From: Pestalotiopsis fici W106-1
Taxonomy: Eukaryota > Ascomycota > Sordariomycetes > Amphisphaeriales > Sporocadaceae
Direction: 5' to 3'
DNA length: 64,000 bases
Assembly: GCF_000516985.1 (NCBI RefSeq)
Contig: NW_006917095.1
Coordinates: 2,671,077 to 2,735,076 of the forward strand
A program made the translations under genes and the position numbers. The notes below the pieces were generated by a model. It made no database searches, was not told the DNA's origin, and saw only the letters and a list, made by a program, of their open reading frames with translations. Below, piece after piece: positions 11,179-21,470 of the stretch (its first letter is position 1; the number at the start of each line of letters is the position of its first letter).

Positions 11179-13250
11179 ATGACGGAGCCGGGGACAGCAG
11201 CTCGACAGAGGCAACGAAAATTCCATCGCAGATCTAGGAATGGTGAGTCTCTCCTCTTTCCCTCTCTCTCTTTGCCCGACTAGGCATTCTTTCTCGAGCC
11301 CCCAAAACATATTCGGCGGTTTCCCCACATGATTGAATGATTTGACGACATGTGCTGATTTCGGGGCCGCGCGTATCGTGAGGCGCTTCGTTTTCGGTCT
11401 TGTAGCCCGGCCACTGGGCCGCCTCAGAGACGAAAACGGATGCCTTGCGAATGCCGCGCGCTGCGAACTTTTAGGTTGTACTCTTTGCAAAAGAAAACAC
11501 ATTAGATGCGATGAGAGACGACCCATATGGTAAGTGCGCATAGAGTATCCTGTCTTCACATGTGTATATACGTGCAGCTGCGTCTTTACGGCGCAAGCTC
11601 TCTGGGGTTGTTTTTCCCTCCTTGCAGGATTATCCGCATCCTTTCAGGTAGTCCTGGATTTTTAACATGATCTGAGTACTTTAGCACATATTGTCTCCGT
11701 CATGGCGGTGAGTGCGTCTTCTCAGACGCACCGGGATCTGTCATGTTTGTCGCCAGCAGAGAAGCCAGCTCTGAAGAGCTTCAGAATGACGATGCATCGT
11801 CGACAGCGTCATGGAGTCTATTGGACGCTACACCGAGAGATCCCTTCGAGGGTCTCCCCATTGAGGTGCCGTACAAGTCAAGGCCATTGTTTCAATTATG
11901 TGAGTATCTGACATCAGCACTATGATCAAGCGTACATAGTGATAGCTACTAAAAAACACAACAGTTCTTAGCACTAGGATTTTACATTCAACGTCTGTAG
12001 CACGAGACAAGAACTCGTTTATGCAAGTAGCCTACCAAAGAAGCCTATCATGCTTCGAGATATTTTTCGACTGACATGATATCAGTGTTCAACGTGCCCT
12101 TTCGCATCCAGGCTTCCTCCACGCAGCCTTGCTCATGACCTCGTTGCAATGGACATGGTCGACGGGCATTTCTGAGCAAATCCAAGTATCATATTTGTAC
12201 CACAAGCTCCAGGCCATCCGATTCGTGAATGACCAGCTAGCCAAGTCCGAGCCCGGCGTAGAAGATGGTGTCATTGCCGCTATCGCAAGCCTTGCTTTGG
12301 TCGAGGTGAGCCTCTCTCGTGGCCATTCCCGCAGAAGCAAGCTGACTTTGTCAAAAAAGAACTGTCTAGGCTCTGCGGATGCCGTCGCATTCCACTTGCG
12401 CGGGCTGATTAGGATCAAACAACTTCAAAGAAAGGATGGTACCCCAAGACCTCTTGGGCTATTTCAACGAGTCATTCTCATGTATGTGATTGTGTTCTGA
12501 CGCGGGAGGCAAAAAACCAACTTGACTGGCTCTGACTTGGACTGCAGGGCAACGCGTCGGCTCAAGTCACGGCCGCCCTTCAACATACTAGACATTATGC
12601 AAACCGACGACATCCACCAATCCGTAGTCATATCCCTTTTGAGCACGGCGATACGCCCAATGAGCCCGAGGCACGACTTGTTCGCCCTGAGCATGCTAGA
12701 CGATCCGCTGCAAGCATTGGGAAACGTTGATCACGACCCCAGGGCAGCACTGGACAGCCACTCTAGCTGTCCCATGCAGTCGGTGGACAAGAGCAGGAGT
12801 GACTTTCTCTCGTGCTACTTTTACCTGTACATCATACTTCAAGATGAGCGCGTAGATTCGTTTGTGCTCAATTGGTTTCTCGAGCAGCTGCTTGCCGACG
12901 TGTGCCGAACACAGCCCTGTATGCAAAAGGGGCAGTACAGCCAGACTCTGTGGTTCTGGACCGTCATGTTTGGGGCGTGCGCGACCGTGGCCGCCAAAAT
13001 CACGTCTGCGACGGAAGAAGTGCAGATGAGGGCGATGCGAGATGCATACATGGATAAGATCAACCTCGCGAGTCAGGTGCTCAGGATCAAGAGCTGGGAA
13101 GCGGCGAAAACTACCATGAGACTCTTTGCCTGGGAGGACGATTTTGACGGAGAAGACGAGATCAAGGGGCTATGGGAAGAAGCCGTTTGGGCTGATGGTG
13201 GCCATCGCCCAAAAGTAGTAGTAATCGGTCCTGGGTTCCCCAGTGGCTGA
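11179..13250 (+). CDS. Zn2Cys6 transcription factor with fungal-specific TF domain
   Basis: Reconstructed as join(11179..11242,11475..11529,11685..11899,11965..12022,12086..12305,12360..12481,12548..13250), 478 residues, all phases consistent. The first three exons rebuild a zinc cluster: RRSRN-G-CTLCKRKHIRCDE, then RRPIC, then TYCLRHGGEC. All six cysteines have normal spacing. Downstream is the region resembling the Fungal_trans_2 family: DPFEGLPIEVPYKSRPLFQL, then ALSHPGFLHAALLMTSLQW and VEDGVIAAIASLALVE. Such proteins bind DNA as nuclear regulators; the target genes are unknown. The fourth intron (12023-12085) starts GCAAGT, the usual form of a GC-AG intron; using it restores frame. The ATG at 11179 is my choice; one at 11161 is also in frame. 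The fourth-to-fifth exon junctions were chosen by frame and similarity to the family. Confidence 0.8.
12023..12085 (+). other. GC-AG intron inside the Zn2Cys6 gene
   Basis: The donor reads TTTAT/GCAAGT and the acceptor ATATCAG/T, with a CTGAC branch-like site just upstream. GCAAGT is the standard context for non-canonical GC donors. Only this donor links RDKNSF to IVQRALSHPG in frame; the nearby GTAGCC donor gives the wrong phase. Confidence 0.6.
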
Positions 13251-15125
13251 TATGGATAGCCTCACACAATCAAGTAAGCTGGTGTAAAGTCTTTCGCTCC
13301 CAAGAGCCGAGCCTCTTGTCCATCAAGTGCTGTTCACACCGTTTGGCAGCAATGCAGATTGTGCTGGTAAATATGCACGACCACGCTTTGAAGCAGGGCG
13401 TAAAACTGGCAGACAACGAATGCCTGCATGTGCATATTCGACAGGATCGATAGCCTCGTCGGCCGGGAGTTGAAAGAGCTCTCGAGTCTACGGACTGGCA
13501 CACGGTAGATAGTGGTGGTCGACACCCAAGTAGTCAACGAGGGGGGGGGGGGGGTTGTTGTCGTTGCGTTGTTGCGACATCGTTATACCTGCCAACTCAA
13601 GAAAATTGTTGCCGGACTTGCCCAAATATCATCCTCTTCTGCTCTGCTCATTGTGGTGATGAATCAAGCTGAGCCGGAGAAACTTTGAATCGATGTGTGT
13701 TATCGCATGCGGAACACTTGGCAGATGTGACCGGTCTGAGGAGGGACCATGTTTACCCGGGCCAATATGGGGAGCATATGCACATTGTAAAGGATGCTGT
13801 AATGCACATTGCTCCAACAATACAATAACGTTGTGTATATTACCTGCATGTAGGACTTTCACAAGTGTATCCAATAGACCACACAAATGGACCACCCCCT
13901 TCATCAGCTTGGCTGTTTCTTGGCCTGTTATCCCGGTCAGGCAGTCAGTTGGACAAATGATTGATCATTTGGGTATGGAATTTTCGTATTTCAGCCGGCA
14001 AGGACACCTGGTTAGCTGGTCTCGAATAATCACCGGGAGCTCCATACGGGTGATGATGATGAGTCGGAGCAGCGGTGAAATTCATTCCCAATAGAGGTGA
14101 TGCTTTGCAATCTAGTGAAAAGCATGACTCCAAGATGTGTTTATGAGGATTGACGGTGAAAAATTCCGAGCAATTTTGAAGGGATTATGATCATTTCTAG
14201 CCATCGGCTTGTGCGAATGTTGGCTCAAGTTGGCAGTAATTCGCAGCTCACCGACAGGGCTCTGGGTGCTAGGTGAGAAAAATTAATGCACCAAGAGGTT
14301 GGTGTAGGTCGGAAAAGGTGTGCAATCCATGCTGACCGACAATCCTCATCTCGCGAGAGGTCGGTCATATCCCCACTCGGTAAGCCGGTTTCATCTGAAC
14401 GAGGCTGTCGCTCGGCGAAGCCAAGAACGAGTCTCAAGTGCTCACAGTCCACGTAGAGCTCTGAGCTTTGTCCCAAGCTCATCAATTGGACGAAATTGGC
14501 AAGAAGTGACACTTTCCTGGCGGCTCTCGCGCACCACGGAAGCAGCGGGCACTGCGGGGGAGACCTGGGAAGTCGGTGATTAGAGTCGCGAGAGGTTCAG
14601 GAAGGTGTGCTAGGCGTCGTCATATGCTTCACCTTCTGAGCTGGTGCTGCAGTGCTGCGTTGGCCGCTGCAGCCATAATCCCTCAATCACTCTTTTGTGA
14701 TCACATTGCGGAATTATGCCTCTTGGTGAGGTTGATAGGCTCTCGTCGTTGCTGGCTCTCCACCTCTCGGCCGCGAGGACCCTCCCATAGACCAGGTCGC
14801 ACTCCAATGGCAGCAGGCGGCTTGACTCGCAGCCTATCGCACGTGCAGAAGCAGAGGGCCAGCGCAGTGTCTGCTACAGGCTGCGACCAATGTGACGGCC
14901 GCGGTTACGGGGGTGGTGGGAAGCGCTTTGGAAGCACGGCAGCGGGCACCCATGCTGAAAGGGAAGAAGCAATGGAAGAAGTTGGCAGTTAGCGGGCTGC
15001 AGATGGACCACGGCCAGCGAATGGCCTCGTCCCAGAGCAGCGAAAGCGGGGGGGTTTAGCCATGGGTGTGCTGAGGTAGTGGTGCTAGCGCCTACCAGAA
15101 CGGGCCCCTGGCGATCGCTTCCAGC
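13251..15125. other. Intergenic without a supported gene
   Basis: About 1.9 kb between two plus-strand genes. It contains a run of 14 G (13541-13554). Frames up to 138 codons (for example 14576-14992) show no recognisable domain and sit on G/C-rich promoter-like sequence of the next gene. Confidence 0.45.
13541..13554. repeat. Poly-G tract
   Basis: Fourteen consecutive G residues, followed by a GTTGTTGTCGTTGCG-like stretch. It is probably a simple-sequence expansion, and its length may be uncertain because homopolymers are prone to sequencing error. Confidence 0.8.
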
Positions 15126-15589
15126 TTGTCCAGCTACCAAAGGTCCCTGTCCTTTTCCCGCTTTCCCTTCTCATCCATCACGATAAAACCCGCCCAGTCC
15201 CCAGCACTCAGCCCAATGCCCCCTTCTTCCTCTTTTTTCTCCCAACCCAACAGATCATTCATGCCCAACGACCCAGTTCCCTCGAATCGTCTTCCGCCCT
15301 TTCCCACATATTGCCACTTTATCTCTTAAAGCATCAAGCCCTGAACTGCCGCCTTGGTCTTTCTGCAACCCATTTATCCCAAGGATTATCTCTGCTGTCG
15401 ATCACACAACAGAGCAAAACCAACAACACCGCCAACCACCACAACAAAGTTGCCCCCAAGGATCTCCTCTTCACACGAGACAGAATATCGTCTTGTAGCA
15501 GAGTATTCCACAAGGACTATCTTCCATCCCCAAAGGACTACAATCAAGAGGACAGGCTCCCACAGCTGTGTCCATAGCTGCCAGGAATC
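15126..15589 (+). promoter_or_regulatory. Pyrimidine-rich 5' leader of the C2H2 factor gene
   Basis: The plus strand turns C/T-rich and then A/C-rich here, as in long fungal 5' UTRs. Several ATGs precede the chosen start, so short upstream ORFs are likely (for example from 15311). From about 15370 on it carries repeated AGGAT/AGGAC words that continue through the following intron. The transcription start is not directly visible. Confidence 0.45.
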
Positions 15590-18500
15590 ATGAGTGCTTC
15601 AGTGGCTCCAAGCTACAACTCTTCTCTAGACATGGACAACGTCCACACTCCCGCGAGGTATATTACATTAGTTTTCCATTCATCACCGGAGGTTCGCTTG
15701 CGTTGCTTTTCAAATCAATTCATGCTGTTCGCTCAATCATGTACATTTCTTTTGTCAATATGTTTCTGTTTCGGCCGGCAAGTGCTCGGCCTCTGTTTAT
15801 GAGGACAAACCTACCAGGATTTTTCCAGGACATTACTCGAGGACATCCGTATTTCAGGAATTCAGGATTACCATGGACTACCGCTCAGGATCATCTCACC
15901 CGGATTACTACGCCTGAGTTGACTAGCCTGTCCTCAGTTGGATCAACAAAACCAGAAATTCTTTGAGACTCTTGTCTCATCTGTTCTGACGAGCAGATGG
16001 TGAGTATCGCCCGCAAAGTACAGAAACGTGATTACAGATTCTCTTCATGGACAGTACGACCCAATTGGACATTCGAACCAAAGGATACTTGTAAAACGAC
16101 AAACCCAGGATAAAATGGACACTTTTCCTTCGTTTCATATCATGGATTCATCAAACCCAAGGACAACTACAATGGACCCCTTCCGACACTTTCCAGGACT
16201 TCAGGATATATCGGAAGACGCCCGTCTTGCTCTGTTAGGATTTCTTTCGCACCTAGTTTCAGTTTCTCCGGATTTCCCTTTTGCTTTGTTCGTCGCCACG
16301 TAGCAAATAGATTTCACTGGACCAATCACTACCCAAGGGACGTACGGCTCAATATTTCATTTCCACGGACTTTTTCAACATATCTCCAAGGCTCGCATTT
16401 TCTCGCATTTCGCTCTCATTTTTTACCTCAACTGGTTACATCCCCTTGATGGACTCAGCCCGGACCTCTTTTCTTTTCCTGGAAGCGCATGCTATACTTG
16501 TCATGAGTTAAGCGATTAACGCGCAATTTTAATTGTACGTATTAGCCACAAGAATCGACTGTAGCGATTCGTATTCTTGCACGCAGCTGTGTACCATGTT
16601 TGGCCACTAACATGTTCTCTTTTTGTGCATTAGAGAACTCTCAGCATCAAGAACGCTATACTTGGGACCACAGGACCAAAGGACCTTTCATTGGAGCCAC
16701 TTTTCTGTTGCTTGTTTTCTTTCCTTAATTGTTTGATCCGGATACCAACTTGGCATTCAATCATTGGACCGAACACCTGGACATCCATGGACACCTCATC
16801 AAACTGGATCATGAACCTGACCAGTCAAAGCTTGGTTTGTGCATGGAGGCCCCTCATATCCTTGAAGCAAAGACTAATCAATACCACAGGAGCAAAGTTG
16901 TGCCAATGCTAGTTCCATTTTGTCGTTTTTTTTTTTTTTGCATTTGGAGAAACTATTATTACAGTCCTCGGCTAGAGGCAGTGGGTAACAGAACACTAAC
17001 CAACCCAGTGAATACAGCACATACTCTCACAACATGATGAACACATCCGCAGGACCTTTCTATACCCAAACAGTACCTACGGACCTGACCGGTTCGTTAT
17101 GGGATGCTACTGCAGAAGGCACACAGAACTTCCATGGAGAATCTGAGTTTCCTTTTTCTTTTGGCCACATTACTCCCAGAGCCATGGGACAGGACCCCAC
17201 AGAGGATGACTTTTCCGGAAAATGGATGTCCGCAGAGGATGCCCCAGCCATGATCGCAGAGCCCATGCGACGGATGACTTCCCAGAGTTCAAATGGCAGC
17301 AGCCACAAGAACAGAACCATCAAGGCCTCTTCGCTGAAGAGCCGCCCAAGAATTCTATCCTCTGTTTCACAGGGATCACAAATGTCAAGCTTTGACATTA
17401 CAGGTAACGCTCAGGCAGACTTCCTTTTGCACGATTCCGATGCCCACTCGGTTTCTTCGCAGCCCATGTTCTACCCTACCCTGCCCATGGGTGTTGGCAT
17501 GGTGAATGGACTTTCCTACGCTACGGATATGCTTCCCACAAACATGGGTCAGCAGCACATGGACCCGACCCAGATGCGCTTGGATTACAACCCAAGCCTC
17601 ACAGGTAACTCTCCTACTGCCTCGTGGAGTGATTCATTCAGCCCCATTGGCGGCTCCCGGACTTCCAGCCCTGCTATTACCGAGGCTGCATGGAGCCACG
17701 TACCAATTGGGTCCTCTTCCCAAGGCAGCACCACCTCCCACGCTATTGCCCAGTCTCCTACGTAGGTCCCCCCTGATTTCGGCAGCACAATGCGTCTCCC
17801 TAGACTGACAAGTTTATAGTCTGAGCCACCACCCTGGAAATGGTCTCAATGCCGCCGATGACTTCTACGGAAACGAACTTCTGGAGAACGCAGTCATGGG
17901 CTCTGGCTTTAACCGCCGCTCCAGCAATGACGGCGAGTCCACTGCACGGGACCACCCCCTCTACAAGAACGCACTGCCCCAAGCTGATGGTCTTTTCCAC
18001 TGCCCATGGGAGGGACGTGACTCTTGCAACCACAAGCCTGAGAAGCTCAAGTGCAACTATGAGTATGTCAAAAATCTATGAGCTCCTCGCCTCCCCGAAA
18101 ACAGTCTAACATTGTGAAGCAAATTTGTCGACTCCCACCTGAAGCCTTACCGCTGCAAGGTTGAATCCTGCGAGAATGCCAGATTCTCTTCAACCGCCTG
18201 CCTGCTCCGACACGAGCGCGAGGCCCACGCCATGCACGGTCACGGCGACAAGCCCTACCTCTGCAGCTATGAGGGTTGCGACCGCGCCGTTCCCGGCTGC
18301 GGTTTCCCACGCAACTGGAACCTCAGGGACCACATGAGACGTGTTCACAACGACAATGGCTCCTCCCTGAACATGTCGGCAGCACCACACTCCAGCCGCG
18401 GATCTCAGTCTGCTTCGGCCAAGGGCCGCAAGCGCAAGAGCAAGGACTCTGAGACCTCGGCCGGCCGCAAGCCCACTTCCAAGCCTTCCGCTGCGGAAGA

Positions 18501-18729
18501 GGCTGCGGCCGCTGCTGCTAGAGCAGAAGCCCCTCTCATTGAGCAGTGGTGGTCCCACCGCAATGCCATCCAGACCTACCTCCAGCGCTTTGACAACCCT
18601 GTTGCCTTTGAGGTCCTGGAGCAATCCGGCGAGGCTCAAGAGCACTTTGCTGCCATGGACAAGATCTCCAGGAGACTCAAGAAGTCCCGGGACCCTCACC
18701 GACGCTCCTACACCCACCACAGCGGCTGA
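15590..18729 (+). CDS. C2H2 zinc-finger transcription factor
   Basis: Model: join(15590..15657,17009..17761,17820..18062,18120..18729), 557 residues, all junctions in phase. Exon 1 (MSASVAPSYNSSLDMDNVHT) joins across a 1351-nt intron to SEYSTYSHNMMNTSAG. The middle is a serine/glutamine/methionine-rich, probably disordered activation-type region. The conserved C-terminal part begins HPLYKNALPQADGLFHCPW and leads into HKPEKLKCNYDKFVDSHLK. It contains two C2H2 fingers: YRC-x4-C...H-x4-H near residues 367-390, and YLC-x4-C...H-x4-H near 400-427 with an enlarged finger loop. A basic patch (GRKRKSKD) is a likely nuclear signal. It should bind DNA in the nucleus. I cannot assign a named orthologue. 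A shorter form from the ATG at 17034 is possible if a promoter lies inside the long intron. Confidence 0.85.
15658..17008 (+). other. 1351-nt intron rich in GGA(C/T) words
   Basis: Bounded by CCGCGAG/GTATAT and CACTAACCAACCCAG/TGAAT, so donor, branch site (CTAAC) and acceptor are all present. Splicing here is the only way I find to join the frames. Neighbouring introns in the window are about 46-90 nt, so this one is some 20 times larger. It contains about 34 GGAC or GGAT words on the sense strand against about 7 on the antisense strand, by eye. It may hold an alternative promoter or RNA-level control. Confidence 0.65.
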
Positions 18730-19697
18730 ATGAGGCCCGACAACATGGCAAACACGACATCTCGGATCGCATCTAGTCGTTGCAAGTGCATTACAAACGG
18801 CAAGCCGGTTTCTCTGGAAACCATTGCATGCACCTTACCCAGCTCTCGGGCCCACATGGACTACAGTCCATGAATGAACCTTGAGGCTGAGACTTTTTCT
18901 TCACCATAATGGACCCAAAAGGATACGAATAGTCCTAGCACATTCCGTGACATTTGGAAGACCCCATCGGGGTCTTCTCCTTGTCATTACACGGTTGAGC
19001 TATCCAGGATCTATCCATTTTCAGGATACCATTAGCACCCGGAATGAGCACGCCGCAGCTGCGACTGCTTCTTCATTTTTGATTGGGAGTTTTGGAAGCG
19101 TTGAGAGATACCTGTCTGTGATTGGACTTTGGATTTGTTTTTGTTTTTGAATTTGAAAATGATACCGACAAGAGGCCAAGTCCTCGCACAGAATGTAGAG
19201 CGCAAGGCTCATCAGAACTTTGATACCTGTTTGGTCTTTACGACCCCTAGAGATTGTTAGCAATTTGAAATTCGTGTGTTTAAATCTTCACTGTCCCAAA
19301 ATACTCTCTCGATTGACATGCTTCATTACTTTGACTAAGATGTATATGTCCTATTGCTCTAATCCCAGCCAAATGTAACGCTCTCGCGACTTGACCTGTC
19401 CCGTTTGCCCCAAGCCGGATCTTTGAACTGCTTTTGATATGAATCCAGAATAATAAAGGAAGGAATGGTATCTCGAAGAAGAAGAACAAGAAGCAAAGAA
19501 ACGCCGAGCGCCAAGAATGATCCTGGTTGATGAGTTGTACGTAGTGGCCGTCTATGTATGTTTGCCCTGTAACCCACGATTGATCATTACACACGGGCTG
19601 GCAAAATATGTTGAAGAAAAGAGCGTCGCCAATACCACATCAAGCAAAAAGAAAATGTCTCGATCATTGCCCCATGAGAACTGGAGAGGAATTCTTT
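18730..19697. other. Convergent 3' UTRs
   Basis: The space between the stop codons of the plus-strand C2H2 gene and the minus-strand membrane-protein gene. Its left half continues the AGGAT/GGAC pattern of the C2H2 transcript (near 18.9-19.0 kb). I see no further gene. Confidence 0.5.
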
Positions 19698-21470
19698 CTA
19701 AAAGAAGCTTCGACCGGAAACTTCATTTTCCCCTTGATACATGATGAAGACTGTCGTGCGGTCCACCTTGTCATCATCATTACTAGACTCTGTCGACGTG
19801 ACCGACGACGAGTTAGAGAACCTCCGCGCGTTTCTCTGCGTGGAGAATTGCCTCCTGAGGCCCAGACCTGCCTCCTCATCTCCGTCTTCGTGATCATTGT
19901 CGTCAAAGAAGGAGCGCTGAGGAGGAGGCAACGGCCCCATGGGGAATGGTTGTTGTTGTTGTTGTGGTGGTGGTGGTGGTGGTAGTTGTGGTTGGAATTG
20001 TTGGACCTGGGAAGAGGCCGAGGCGTGTCTGGCGATTGTCGGCAGCGGCTTGTTGAGGTCCGCGCTCAACGATTTCTTGTGGCTCACGACGGGGGAGAGG
20101 GAGAGGGGGTTGGTCGGGGCAGCGGTGGCGGCGGCGGCGGCTCGGCTGCTGCTCAGAGATAAGCGGCGCTGCTGGGCGGGCCGCGCGGGCTCGGGGACGG
20201 GCAGCAGCAGTGGGTGGCTGGGCGAGAAGAGAACGTGTACGCTCGTCTGTGACCTTGCGCGGGAGTCGGAAAAGTTGCTCTTTGTCATGGTGGGAAGCTT
20301 GGGCTCGTTCAGGTAGAGCGATGTCTTCGACGTGCGAATGTTGGCGTCAATGAGCTTGGGAAGATAGGTGGCGAAGAAGGGCTTGATTGCAGGTATTGAA
20401 GCACAAATCTGCGATATTCAACGGTCAGTTCATGGCACACTCCATAGTAGTAGAACAGCAGGTCAATAGACGTACGATTCCTAGATAGAGTTCAATACCG
20501 CTCGCAAGCCGCAACACCCAGGCATTCCATACGGTGTCGTGATCGGCAGCGCTCGTGGTCAACCAGGTAAAGACAATTCTGGCGATTCCCGCAGCGCAGG
20601 CCAGAAAGCCGGTGGCAAACAGCCCAATCACAATCGCTCGCTGTTTTCTTGGAAGTTCTAGCTTCAAAATTGTTTTCATGGGTAAAAAGACAACAATGAT
20701 TTCTGTCAAGGTGTTGATAATTCCGGCAGCAAGCAGATGCGCTGCTTCATTGATGCATTTTTTGGACTTTAAGCCAATTGTCCAATATGCATAGATGGGG
20801 CTAATTGCAAAACCTGTCAGTATAAGAAAAAATCCACAACAATGACCATTGTGGACGAACCTGCATTGAAAAATAACAACGACCAAGAATATAAAGGCAT
20901 CGAGACTTATGACAGTGGCCATAATCAGGACGACCGTATTCTTCTTTTTGCTCACGGAACTCGTGGTGAACCGACTGATTGTGGCAAGCATGGAGAGCTT
21001 TGTTGCATTTGTTGCCAGGTCGAATAGAATCAGCTCGGCAAGGCTGGAGCTGAGTCAGTACTTTAAAGGTTCGTAAACTTTTACATCACGTCAAAGTCAC
21101 GTACCTGGTTTGCAAAGATGGGCTAAAGAATCTAGGTTCAACATCCCAAATGTGCCTGTTTCCCTGGAGAAAGACTTCACTGCTCAAGGAGATGATGGCA
21201 TAGACTGTGGCGGGAACCTGTCTTTTATGTCAGCGCCATCTTTGCCTTGCAAGGAAGAATACCTACATAGGAAAAAACTATCAGGATGTCATCGAGTCCG
21301 AAGCTCTTTGAAATGAATTGTCTTGTCCACATTCGGAGAAAGATGACAATGCTGGCGAGCGAAATCAGAATACAGCCAACGATTTTGGCCGCTGGACCTC
21401 TCGTCTCTGGATTAATGTAATTGGGCTCAGGCCAGCTGGCCGGGGCAAAGGAAGAGATATTGGTCGACAT
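19698..21470 (-). CDS. Fungal rhodopsin-like integral membrane protein
   Basis: Five exons, complement(join(19698..20408,20476..20800,20861..21043,21105..21217,21267..21470)), 511 residues, every junction in phase. Family marks of the seven-helix fungal rhodopsin domain (the PTH11-related, non-opsin group) appear in order: SFGLDDILIVFSY, VPATVYAIISL, ELILFDLATNATKLSMLATI, IFQCSPIYAYW, CINEAAHLLAAG, and the last helix LYLGIICASIPAIKPF. The plasma membrane is the expected site; a sensing role is assumed for the group but not proven. The tail after helix 7 is long, cytoplasmic by topology, serine-rich, and carries a run of seven prolines followed by a glutamine run near 19.95 kb. The third intron uses a weaker donor (GTTCGT) and was chosen by frame and family alignment. 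Confidence 0.85.

Noticed and set aside
11333..11533. Single-frame start for the Zn2Cys6 gene through this frame
   Set aside because: The first codon is TTG, there is a stop just upstream, and there is no ATG before the cysteines. Splicing from 11242 to 11475 gives a better zinc-cluster start.
16028..16303. 91-codon frame inside the long intron of the C2H2 gene
   Set aside because: It cannot be joined in phase to the flanking exons with good splice sites. Its peptide pattern follows the GGAY words, so I treat it as intronic.
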